A stretch of 64,000 bases of DNA, taken from assembly GCA_035048495.1 (NCBI GenBank), contig CM068552.1, forward strand, positions 10,331,501 through 10,395,500, written 5' to 3'. Positions 1 to 11,500 of the stretch are shown here, piece after piece. Every line of letters starts with the position of its first letter. Within the stretch, counting starts at the first letter, position 1. The position numbers were made by a program, and so were the translations under genes. Source of the stretch: Euptelea pleiosperma (Eukaryota; Streptophyta; Magnoliopsida; Ranunculales; Eupteleaceae). The notes beneath the pieces were generated by a model that did no database searches, was not told where the DNA came from, and saw nothing but the letters and a program-made list of their open reading frames with translations.

Positions 1-460
1 TACTTGGACACTTCAACATGACTGTCGTGCTTGTATCGTATTGTGTCAATACCGATACTAGATATTGCATGGATACTCCTACACCACTGATTTCTCATTT
101 TCTGTTGTGTATTTTTTAACTCTGAACACTTTCCTCATTCCTTATGTCATTACGAAGATATAAATAATGCACTATAACATTTTATTGTAATAAACTTTGA
201 AATATATAAAATTTCACTTTATTTGCCCTGATTTGAATATCGAACAAAGATATTTAGCTTGAAAAAGTTAAATTTAAAGCGTGGTATGAATATATTTGAT
301 GGGATACCCATATCTGTATCCATGTCCTAGATTTTTTGAAATGAAGAGTCGTATCCCTGTTTCCCATACCAGTGTTCTTATCCACATCTGTATGACTTCC
401 ATTTTGTACATATAACTATTTGGGAAAAAAGAAGAAAAAAAGGTTAGCATATTTAGCAAT
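1..460. repeat. Dispersed repeat, copy A (unclassified)
   Basis: This block is related to two other places in the window, about 37640-37910 and 53850-54185. Shared stretches include 'cttcaacatgactgtcgt' near the start, a 'ggtataaataatg'-like segment in the middle and a 'gatgggatac...cgtatcc' segment near the end. The copies are diverged and differ by internal deletions. No terminal inverted repeats or coding potential were recognised, so the class is unknown; a non-autonomous element is likely. It lies in an intron or upstream part of the prolyl 4-hydroxylase gene. Confidence 0.5.
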
Positions 461-703
461 AATAAGCCTTCTCAAGGATGTCCACCTACATTTTGCCCAA
501 AAAAAAAAAAATCTGTCTCTATTTGCCTTTATTAAACTAATGGAGCTCAAGCAGAACTATAATTATATTTTTACTTTGTACTTATAGACTGGTTAGATAT
601 CTGCTTCCATTTGTATCTGGCTGTATTTACTTTGTTTCTTGTGCTGCTTATTTGCTTGTAAGAGATCATCACAAAATATTCATTTTGGCTAATTTTTGAA
701 CAG

Positions 704-2745
704 TCTAAGGATGAATGTGAGTACTTAATTAATCTTGCCAAACCTCATATGGCAAAGTCAACAGTTGTTGATAGCAAAACTGGTCAGAGTAAAGACAGCA
801 GGTTTGCGTTTCTCACCTCTCTCTTTGCACTTTTAGTGTATGAAAAGAAAAGAAGGCATTGCTTCTCATGATGGTACTCAACTTACATTTCTGGTATGTA
901 GGGTACGCACAAGCTCTGGAACGTTTCTCAGGAGAGGACAAGATAAAATCATCAGAAACATAGAGAAAAGGATTGCAGATTTCACCTTCATACCTGTAGG
1001 TATGCGATTAGGAGAATACTTTTGTCAAGCCTTTAGATTTCGACGTATAATGCTTTTTTCTTGTTCTTACTTCTTTTCCTTTTTTGGTGTATCATGTCCT
1101 CAAATTTGGCATCTTTTTATGATTTTGAAGCTTATGAAAGTCACTTAATATGACATACAAAATGGCATTTAGACAAAAGCTCTGGTGCAAATACATTGAG
1201 GTTTAATGTTACACGTATATCATTTTGTTCTTTCAGCTCATTTTTCCTAGAGAAGAGATTTTGGATGGTTATGACTGAAAATGTTTAAAGGATGTTGGAC
1301 AGTGACTGTGAGTGAATACGACTAAGAGCTTTCAAAGAGTCAAGACTTCTGCTACTTGTCACTAAAACTTTACCACAAAGGACTATTTTCAGAGAACTTG
1401 CTGACAGAGGGAGGACCTGCCTTATCAACCATGCAACCCAATTTATTCAGTTTTCCATATTTTAATGATCACTTACTTGCTTAGAACCATTAATGATAAC
1501 CAAAGTTATTGCTTTAAAGAGTTGTTTTGTATTATTGGGTTTAGTAGTATTTGGTTTTTTTTCAACGGTGCACCTCTGCTACATGGACAAGTATCATGTT
1601 AGGCATAAAATGATTATATTTGTCTCCTAGCTGCTTTATAATGGTGTGGATACCTTACTATGTTTTAACATCAGAATTACGACCATTATCCTTAGGATTC
1701 CTCTTCTACATGCCCCTGGACTAACCTTTACCTTATCTTATGGAGGAAGTAGTGTATATAGTGTATACAAAACCTGTTTTGATGGTTGTAGAAAAAGAAA
1801 ACTTTGTTTTGTCAACTATTTGGATTCAATTAGATGTTGTGCTGGTGGGCCATACTAGATTTTGCTTTCAGTGCTAATATTTCGTTAAATGCTATTTCTT
1901 TTGATGTTTTTTTTTTCCAGAGTTCATATTTTTATTCATTATCTTTTATTCCTTGTTCGACAATACATATTTGCTTATTCAAGCAAACATTTCAATCTAC
2001 AGAGCATGGGGAAGGACTTCAAATTCTCCACTATGAAGTTGGACAGAAATACGAACCTCACTATGATTACTTCCAAGATCAAGTTAACACTAAGAATGGG
2101 GGTCAGCGGATAGCTACCGTTCTTATGTATCTGTAAGAGTCATACACCCTCCATGTACATATTAGATGTGCTTACTCCTGCAATCCAAATTTGCATTAGG
2201 ATGCATGTTATAGAGATCCACTTTAATTCTTTCCTCCTTTTCCTTGCTATTGTTACAGTTCAGACGTGGAAGAAGGTGGCGAGACAGTATTTCCCGCTGC
2301 AAAAGGAAATTTCAGTTCCGTACCATGGTGGAATGAGTTATCTGAATGTGGAAAAAAGGGCATTTCTGTTAAACCGAAGATGGGCGATGCATTGCTGTTT
2401 TGGAGTATGAGTCCTGATGCCACTCTAGATTCTTCAAGTTTGCATGGTAAGTTGTTTCGTTCCCTAATTATTAAAAGCTTATATCAGGTCTCAGTTGCAA
2501 GTCTGCAGACACATTTGTCTTTGATATGAAAATACAAGTGAAGTCCCTTGGGTTTAGTTGTTGCATCTCATAATAAATATGTTGTTCATACTTAACAACA
2601 ATAGGTTTCTTTTACTCATCCAATATTAACTATATTTATGAGTGCAATTCTCATTCTGGCTTTTATTCCAGGTGGATGCCCTGTGATTAAAGGGAATAAG
2701 TGGTCATCTACGAAGTGGATGCATGTCAATGAATATAAGGTTTAA
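704..2745 (+). CDS. Prolyl 4-hydroxylase, 3' part (five terminal exons)
   Basis: Plant prolyl 4-hydroxylases hydroxylate peptidyl-proline in secreted proteins such as extensins and arabinogalactan proteins. They act in the ER/Golgi and need Fe(II), 2-oxoglutarate and ascorbate. Five exons join in frame: 704-801, 902-999, 2003-2132, 2259-2446 and 2672-2745, all with GT-AG introns, ending at TAA. Together they give the C-terminal catalytic domain (about 195 residues), starting at SKDECEYLINLAKPHM. Iron ligands are the HYD of YEPHYDYF and the His of SLHGG, which spans the last intron. The 2-oxoglutarate-binding Lys is in VIKGNKW. The protein ends NEYKV, as in plant family members. The N-terminal membrane anchor and first exons must lie before base 1, so no start can be given. 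No frameshift or lost catalytic residue is seen. Confidence 0.93.
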
Positions 2746-2802
2746 TCTAGTATGCTAAAGGTACTTTTCTATACCCAGAAGGGGTTATTGTTAGAATTTG
2801 AG

Positions 2803-2982
2803 GTAGGAATTGGTAATTATTACTGCGTCCAGTTGTTTCTGTCGCTGTTTGTCTTTAATATATTTATATATCTGTCTTTTGCTAAGACAATGGTAGTAAT
2901 TGGTAATTATTACCATTTCCAGTTGTTTCTGTTGCTGTTTCTCTTTAATATATTCATTTATGTCTTTTGCTAACACAATTAC
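2803..2982. repeat. Tandem duplication, 90-bp unit x2
   Basis: Two adjacent 90-bp units (2803-2892 and 2893-2982) share 'ttggtaattatta', 'ccagttgtttctgt' and 'tctttaatatatt' in the same order. The duplication lies just after the prolyl 4-hydroxylase stop codon, so it may fall in the 3' UTR or just beyond it. Confidence 0.75.
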
Positions 2983-5900
2983 AAATTCTCATTTGAGGTT
3001 AGTCTATGTAACCTTGTAGAAGGATACATGCCAAGGCTTGCAGGCAAGTGAAAGTTGCATCACCAGGTGTATCTAGAATTCTGGATATGGCATGTGATGG
3101 AGTTGATGAACTATTATTGGGAATACAGTTTATGAAAATCCAGATTTTTGTTTTGTTAGGCTATTCTTTCTGACATTCATTTTCATCTACTATCTATTGT
3201 ATTTGTGATACTTTAACAGAAACAGGATCATTGTGATTGTCATAGCTTGCTACCATTAAATGGTCTTGTGTGTTCTAAGGTCTAACACCATGGATCCCAC
3301 AATCTACAATGTTTAAGTTGTGTGATTTGAGTAATGCACTTTTTGGTTGCTTACGTGATGTTAGCATGGTTCCAACTTGTAACATCGTGGTTCGGAACTC
3401 TCTAGACTATTAAAATTTCAGATCTATTTAGTTAAAATAGTACTGGAAAATGAAAATACCTTCCATTTACACCTTAGTTTTTTACTTCCATTCTCATGTT
3501 GATAACAATACCTACTGCCAAATTGGGTGATCTATTGTACATCTGGATCACCAGAAAACTGTCTGACCACTTTTGGGATATCAAACGCAGAGAGGCCTTC
3601 TGGGTTTTGTTTCTCTTAAAAAAATTATTATAGATGATCATACGAGATCTTTAAAAGCCTCAAAGAAATCGATCCATTGTATCCTTGCAGCGTTAGGGTT
3701 GTTGCGTTTCACCAAAGGATGACGACTCTTAAAGAAATATCATGTCAGGTGCCCTAAAATGTGACTAGGTGCAAATGAATGTTACTGCTTTGTCTTCAAA
3801 AACATTTCCAGGGCCAGGGCACGATGGCCTTGGATTGCCTATCGAACTTCCATCTAGATCAAGTTTGGGGGTGTCTTCTAGTGGTTCTTATACATTTCCA
3901 ATCCATGGTATTAAATTCAGACCTATATCTATGAATATACCAAAATATTTGCATTTTCACATGGACAAAAAATGAAAAATTGTTGGAATATTTTCATTTC
4001 CACTGGTTTTTTAATTTTAATAATTATGATTGATGTATGTAAGTTAGTATAAATAGGAAATGTAATAGGGAACCCATTACATATAATTTTCTATAATTAG
4101 TATATATCAAATGCAATTGGTATAATTTAATTTTTGTGATTAAAAAAATCAGAAAAATAGGAGGCCCGTAGGTCATCGGTGAATGTGGTGTTAACCTCCT
4201 CAAGTTGCAAGGCAACTGTTTTTAACTTTTATGTACTGAATTTATGATGAACATTTAAATCTGTAGGTCTGACTCCCAAATTCCGAGTCTTAGATACATG
4301 TGTCAGCATGTACTAAATCCTATTAATCTTGCTTTCTTACTCCAAATGGTTATATATAACTGTGGGTGATTTATTCAAAGTTTCTTACCTGGCAGTCATT
4401 CCTTTAATTAGCAAACTCAGATGCTGTTTTACAGAAACAACCCTTTGATCTGATTCTTGTTTGCATAACCACAGTTATTTATCTAGCTAAAACTTTTCCT
4501 TAATCTATAATGTATATTCCTCTTAAGATCATCATTTTCTGTGGGCAGGTTATTAAGATGAGTTGGTTCATGTGGGTTACTGTTGTATGTAAATGGTGTT
4601 TGAATTCCAGCCAGATCACTTAGCTGGGCCCCCAGCTCCACGATGTAACCTTTACGGCTCAGGTGCCATTATGCCTTAAATTTTGATGGGCTACTTGATC
4701 TCTACTGACTAGCATTCAGGTTGGGAAACAGCAGCGCTTCTGCCACTTAAAAGAATAAAAACTGGGATCTCTTTGTTGGACAAGTAAATCAACATGTGCG
4801 TTACTGTTAGAAGATTAGAGGGTGGTTTGCTGATATATCAAAGGGACACCCAACTGTAATACCAAAGAATATTTCAGATGGAAATACTACAATTTGAGAT
4901 ATTTTTTTTATGGTTCTCTCTATTGCCAATCCATGATTGGTTGTGCACTATTTGCTTTAAGTTATGCTTAATTTTTGAACTATTGTGAGCCAATTCTTAA
5001 CACTACCTAATCAATCAAAAAGAAAAAAAAATGCTTAAGCCTACCATGGGTGCCCAGTACATGCTGCCACGCTAGTCCATTTGAACCCAGTGTTTGGTCC
5101 CTTGGTTATACCTCCATGGTACAATGGCTACCACCATAGGTGGTGCTGTACTGATACTTCATCCTGTTAAATATGGTGTTGTATGTGCCATTGTTGCATG
5201 TTCACTGAATTGTGGTACCTATGGTACCAGCGTAGTATTGGGATATGCCATCTTAAACTGCTTTTTGTTTTCCTGTCAGGGTTAAAATAGTGATTGGGAT
5301 GTGCAACACAAAAAATTCTGAATGAACATTATAGTGTGTGAGCGCAAGTTTGGTGCACAGTTTCTCAACACTGCAACTCAGGCACGTATAATCAATAAGC
5401 AACATAAATTTATACAGGTTTACATTGAAGAGTTGCTGGGCAATTTCTAGGAGTTCAGCTGTACCCAATTATACAATGTATATTGCTATCAAAGAATAAA
5501 AAGTTATATGGTGGATGTTTCTATGGAGGAATGCTTAGCAAGCGCATTGCATAGATGCGACCACCCAAGTATGCTATATGACCCAAGTCTTCGGCACCTG
5601 AGATGTGTGCTATAACCTTCTTTGATGGCCATGTGGGTGAAATGGAACAGGAAGAATTCAGGTAGCTACGATAGGGAGATGATTTTAATAGTAAGTGGGT
5701 TTTGTTTTTGGCTTTAAAATAGTGTAGATTAATGACTTAACAAGGGTTTGATGAGCTGGACCCCCTATCTATCAAGATCCTTTGTGGCTGTCTTGATACA
5801 GTTCTCTTCCAGTCTAGTTCTTTTGTGTTGCCGAACCAGGGCCGGGCGGGCCCGGCCAGATACTAAACCCCTTCTTTTAGAAGCCAAAAGTAACCATAAT

Positions 5901-6847
5901 TTTGGGTGGCAAATGCAGAGAAGCCAACAAAATGTGCTAAAAATGCCAGTGAACAACATTTCTCACGAGTCTTGATTCCATCCCAAGAGGATTTTCATCA
6001 CGACCAAGATATTCATCTACTTGCTTATTGCTAGAGCAGATTTGGAAAATTCATATGAACAATTTAGGCTCTCCAGGCAGCTTTTTGGTTCACCAGAAAA
6101 AGGATCATATGGTGCCACTACCATTAACATAATTAATAAAAGAAAGCTTTCCAAATAAACAGGCTCAAATTTTGCCTAGTAGTAGAGGGTTCCCCTCGAC
6201 ACACTTTTCTCTTCGATCAGCTGCTACAAGTGTCTGGCTACACTTTCTGCTTTGTTTTTAAAGAGAATCATGTTATGTTAACCCCTATTTCCTGTAGGGA
6301 GGCAATGACATTTGAAGATATTGCGAAGGGAGGGGGGTTGGGGAGTTTTGTTAGGGCACTCCAAGATTCTTGCGTTGTACCCATGAAGTCTAGAACAAAA
6401 TATTGAGGGGAAGATGAACTTGTTAGGCGTTCTAAATCTGCCTTGTGAATTCTGACTGCATAGAGGAATTATTTCTGACTGGTCTAATTCTCAAACCAAT
6501 GCCACCAGAGGTCTTGTTAAGTTGAACTGTCAAATGGCAACATCTACACACATCGGATTTGTGGAACGGCCATAAGAATCATTTGAATGGCAGTAATAAA
6601 AGTGGATCATCAAAGTGAAAAATAAAAATTTCAATAAGCAATATATGCTTCTTCTCAAGCGGTAAAAGATGAGGATGCGACGTACCTCAAAACCTGTTAC
6701 ATCACAAAATTTCTTCGATACATAGAGGGTGCAGGTGATTCCATATTAACATCTGAGAAGCTAGATCAAAAGAAGGGGTCAAAAGTCATTGTGCTGAGTA
6801 ACATCAAGTTATTGATTCGCATGGCAGCTTAAAGCTGCAAGCTTTAG
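2983..6847. other. Intergenic stretch without recognisable gene
   Basis: I see no protein family, RNA gene or clear transposon here. Open frames are short, lack exon-like splice partners and match nothing I know. The sequence is AT-rich with a few GC-rich patches (near 5840). It probably holds the 3' end of the prolyl 4-hydroxylase transcript followed by decayed repeats. Confidence 0.5.
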
Positions 6848-7135
6848 ATGAGTAACATCAGGTTGATTTTGCGTTTGTAGGTCCAACTAGGGATTGGCCA
6901 AACATCTATACGGTTAGTGTCCTCTAATAAATTGCCACGTGGCTTATATTGTGGATGGTCAGGCAAGTCTTACTCAAACTTCTGTCACAGCGTTTCAGCA
7001 GATGCTTCTGTCACAATGCAAAATACATGCCACCTGGCACGATCTTAGTGTACGCTGACAGTATGGATGTTTGGTCAGTCCCTCAGTGGACCTCTTAACC
7101 AAAATCAGCCTGATTAGTGATTTCTAGGTGATTCG
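6848..7135. repeat. Two half copies of a fold-back MITE family
   Basis: The right-facing half (about 7027-7135) contains 'gtatggatgtttggtcagtc' and 'aatcagcctgattagtgatt'. The left-facing half (6848-6945) is its reverse complement and ends at 'gccacgtggc'. The same two modules recur at 12128-12415, 19361-20335 and 22773-23052. Here the termini face each other, so this looks like two neighbouring, truncated copies rather than one intact element. Confidence 0.6.
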
Positions 7136-7213
7136 ATTGAAGTTATTTTCATGGGAAGGAACTGCAGCTGCCAACTTACCGGTATTTACCGTTATACCGA
7201 TTCTCGTTAAACT

Positions 7214-7542
7214 CTCGGGTATTTTAGTAACACCCCCTGAAATTTAGTAGTAATTTGTCATAATACCCTTATACTTTCAAACTTTTGGATGACCCACCTT
7301 AACCTAGTTTAACCATCATTTGACTAACATTAAAATGTGACATGTATCATGTGGCTGTTAATGCACCTATGAAAGGATCATAATATTGCAATTACAATGC
7401 TAACGACGCGTGATTCAAGTCCGTTTTAACTCAAACTAACCACTGTTAAACTAGGTCAAGGGGGGTAATTCAAATGTTTGAAAGTATAAGGGGTATTGCA
7501 AATTACTTTCAAATTTCAGGGGGGTGTTACTAAACTTCTAAA
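7214..7542. repeat. Fold-back element with ~100-bp inverted arms
   Basis: The left arm (7214-7314) starts 'ttttagtaacaccccctg' and the right arm (7443-7542) ends with its reverse complement. The arms stay alignable for about 100 bases and are separated by about 128 bases. No coding sequence is present. The structure fits a MITE or a small Mutator-like non-autonomous element, but I could not define a target-site duplication. Confidence 0.7.
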
Positions 7543-8552
7543 AAAATTCAAGTTCGGAGCCATTATTGGACACAGCCTTAAAGAGTCACGATTTCATAGA
7601 ATGTCCCTCACGGAGGCCTACATAAGGTGTACCTCTGGACTTCACGAAACGACGCCAAAAGCACGCAGGAGGGTTGGACATCATATCAGATCACCACTTT
7701 TTCTATAAAGTATTCTCATTGAGTGATTAGGATTCAGGCAGATGGTCTGAACTCTGAAGTGCGAAGTTGGGGATTGTGGTCAATCCAAGTGTACGCACTT
7801 CGACGGTCCAGATTGTGGATCAAATGTAGCACGTGTTATGAAATCTCCTGGTCGAATTTAGTTTCGTGTTTTTTATACGGCGTGAATTCACTACGCGGTC
7901 CGTTCTCTTTACCACACCGAAACATCGTCTTTTCACCGGTCCGGTGCGGCCACAAAGTTCTGCCATCTTCAACCAAAAATCAACCGTCCGTTCAAAATAC
8001 TCTCCCTGCATCAAAAGGTATGGCTTCTCGGAACTTCTTCTTTTTACATCCCCAATCTCTCACTCTCTCTCATTAGGGTTAGGGCATCACTGTATCGATC
8101 TTGTACTGCTTCCCGAATTTCTCTCTAAAATTCCACTACGACCCCTCTGCGCTATGATAACTTTCGTAGTACACCGTGTTGAAGGAAATCTCGACTGAAA
8201 TTTGATTCGGATTTACACGATAAGGTCCTTTTTTGCAGGCAGAGGTGATCATGTGTGCTAATTGTAAGTATATCATTGTAAGTTTGAAGAAAGAAACCTG
8301 AATTATTGGTCTAGAGTCCAATTTAAAATCTGAACTGTACTTCAACTGTTTGATGAATTCCTCGAAAGAAATTTTATTCGCCGAGGCGAGATGAGCCTGA
8401 GCTCAACAATTTTTTCGATCGGGACTCTGAGCTGAGTTAGGTAGCTCTGCTTTTATTTTATTTTATTGGGAGTAACATTTTTTTTTCTACCCTCTCACAC
8501 AGAGAAAACTTGATCTTGAATTTGCTCGAGCTCGTCGAATTTTTCGACAGAG
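7543..8552. other. Upstream region of the DNAJC17-like gene
   Basis: No gene is seen. The last 500 bases include a 'ctctcactctctctcatt' pyrimidine tract near 8055 and other leader-like sequence, so the promoter and 5' UTR probably lie here. No convincing TATA box could be fixed. Confidence 0.4.
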
Positions 8553-11500
8553 ATGGAGGTGGAAATCGATCACTATGAAGTTCTAGGATTACCGTCAGGT
8601 GAAGAGGGAGCGAAACTCACAGAGAACGAAATTGGTAAAGCTTACCGATTAAAAGCCCTAGAATTGCACCCAGACAAGCGCCCCAACGACCGTAACGCCC
8701 ACTCCGAATTCCAAAAGCTGAAATCCTCCTATGAGATCCTCAAAGATGAAAAGGCTCGCAAGCTCTTCAACGATCTCCTCCGTGTTAAGCGTGATCAACG
8801 CCGCCGTCAATCCCAATTCGATACCAAACGTCGCAAGATGATGTCCGATCTCGAAGAACGAGAGCGTGCCGCATTTGCACCTGATCCTACCGAAAAAGCT
8901 CGAGAAGAAGAAGTGAGAATTACGAAAAAGCTTAAAGAAGAGATTGCTAGAATTCGCGCTATGCATGCAAAAAATGCAGCTGCTACAACAGCTTCGAAGG
9001 TCAAGACAACAGGGGTGGGGGTGGAGAGTGCGGGTAGTGGTGAAGGGCTGGATGAGGAGAGGGTGTTGAAGGTTTCTTGGGAAGGGGGTAGTGGAGATTA
9101 CAGTGCTCAGAGGTTGAAAGAGTTGTTTGGGGAGTTTGGAGACGTTGAAGATGTAGTAATTCGATTGACGGGATCTAAGAAGAAGAAGACAAGGTCTGCA
9201 CTTGTTGTCATGGCGTCTAAAGATGCCGCGGTGAGTATAATATTATGGCCTGTTACTGTATGCAGTTGAAATATCACAGTTAGTTTTGGTACTTATATGG
9301 AGTGTTTTCTTTGTTAGGTTGCTGCTATGGGAACTGTGTGTGGGGATCTTTCAAATCCTCTGCTTGTTCTTCCTCTTCATAAAGCTGCACCTACTGAGTT
9401 TTCAAGTGCATCTCCCACTGAGAAGTATGTGGAACCTGATGGTCCGAAGCTAAACGATCTTGTAGGTGCTGGATATCAAGCTAAAGAGGATTCCATTCTA
9501 AAGAAGCTCCTAAAGGTTTGAACTTTGCCCTTAGCCCTTTGAACCATTGTTAATTCTCTGTCTTTGTGATGTGTAAAAATTCATGAAACTCACATCTTAC
9601 TTCTGTGCTCTGGTTGTTGAAACAATAGGACTTCACACACACACACACACACACACAAATAGTGTGGGATTGGACTGATGTTAGAGTTGGATTGGGAATC
9701 CAACTCAGGATTATCGGATACCTAGGGGACAAGGACACTTTCCCTAAAGTAATCATGCTCTGATACCATGTTGTAAATTAGATTGTCACCAGTAGTGTAA
9801 GATTGAGAGAGAGGAGAGAGATTAGAAGGAGAAGAAGAAGAATAGGGTTTTGGAGAGAGAATGGAGAGATTGAACTTAATGTTCAATCTTCTCTCAAGTG
9901 ATATATATGTTGGGGGGAAAACCTATACAAGCAAAAATAGAAATTGTGATGGGTTAAGTGGGGGACCCACGAACCAATAAAAGAGAGTTCGTGGGTTAAG
10001 TGGGTGGGACCCACACTTAACCCTCAAACATAAAAAGAACATATCTTCCCACATGGGGCAGTGGGACGTAGCCCACTAAGTGAGGGTGTTACAATCCAAC
10101 AAGTCCAACAAGTTCTTGCTGATGTAGTTTGATCATTGATGTTGGTGTTGGATCCAACAAGTTCTAGGTGATGTAGTTTGATGTTGGCTTTTTGAATGTT
10201 CTTCAGTGATTCTCTTTTATGACAATTATTACCAGTTTGTTGTTTACTAGGCTTTTCAGTGGTAGTTTTTACTTGAATTGAGTTGGTCTAACGGTTGTCT
10301 ATTGTTCTTTTGTATGGTAATTCTTATGGTTTTGTTGCTTGAATTCTTTTGTCTAATAGGTTCTTTTGGTATGAAGAAACCAAAAATTCCATCAGTTTAA
10401 GAGATGATCCAATTAAACTTACTATTCCAGATTTTGTTAGAAAGGATTTCTCCCACGATTTTGATAGTCGGCCTCTCTATAGGTTTAGACTTTGACGTTT
10501 CCCCTTTTCTCAGGACTATTTTTAACATCTTTTTGTTGATTACTTTGATTTCGTCCATACCCCATTTTAAGGGTTATGGCAGATACATGGCAGTGCATTT
10601 TTCTGTATAGCTCTCTTGAGTGTTCAGGCTCATTACGTCCCCCCCCTATCTAGGTGAATTTTTTTTTTCTTTCGTATTAATAAATTTCCTCCCACCGATG
10701 GAGGTTCCTTGAAAAAAAAAATTAAACTTACTAATAGGATCTATTTAGAATGTGCCCTTAACCCAGTTGATTATGCTTCTGACATTGCTGAATTTATGCA
10801 ATTTCTTACGCATGTGTTACTTAAGCAGAGCATTGTGCAACAATGTAGTGATATGATTTAGAGGCATTTTGAACTTTTGACAATTTTGCATCACTTAAAG
10901 AGTCAGACATAGGTGTAGCACCTATTAAAAATGTCCACGTAGTGATACAAAACTCAATGTTAATGAATTTTATCATTTTCTGCTGATGGATATGAAGATT
11001 AACACATTATGAATTATGTGAGCAACTACAATTAGTTCAACTATGATTGGTTGGAGGTCAAACCCCTCATCTAGACTGTCTAGGGAGGGTTTAAAAAATT
11101 AGCCTTCCTCTTAAATGGGGTATGCTTCTAACCCATAGGCCAGAACTGAAACTTGGGCAGATATGCATGTTGAGCAGTCATGTTAACAACATCCATGTTA
11201 ATGAGGATCATTATGAAGGTTGTCAGTCCAAGGAACAGTAGCATTTAAGCAGTCAAGATCCGTACAAGTTGAAGAATAGGCTCCACAAGGGCGTGTCATT
11301 TCAGGCGTGTTAGAATAACAGGAGATGACTTACATGGGACAAAATGACACACGCTGATGCATATTATGACAAAGTCAAGGGGTCCACAGTAAAAGGACTG
11401 ATTTTTTGTGATGACTTACATTTTTCTTTTTAGTTAGTTTATTTGATTCCTGCTGTAATTTTCAACATTTGATTTCTCAGTCTTGATCTTACCTTTTTTT

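Noticed and set aside
5828..5865. GC-rich palindrome-like patch (gggccgggcgggcccggcc)
   Set aside because: Isolated, with no CpG-island-sized context, gene start or element border nearby.
7723..8198. Overlapping open frames of 117 and 110 residues before DNAJC17
   Set aside because: Low-complexity, no family resemblance, and placed where a promoter and 5' UTR are expected.
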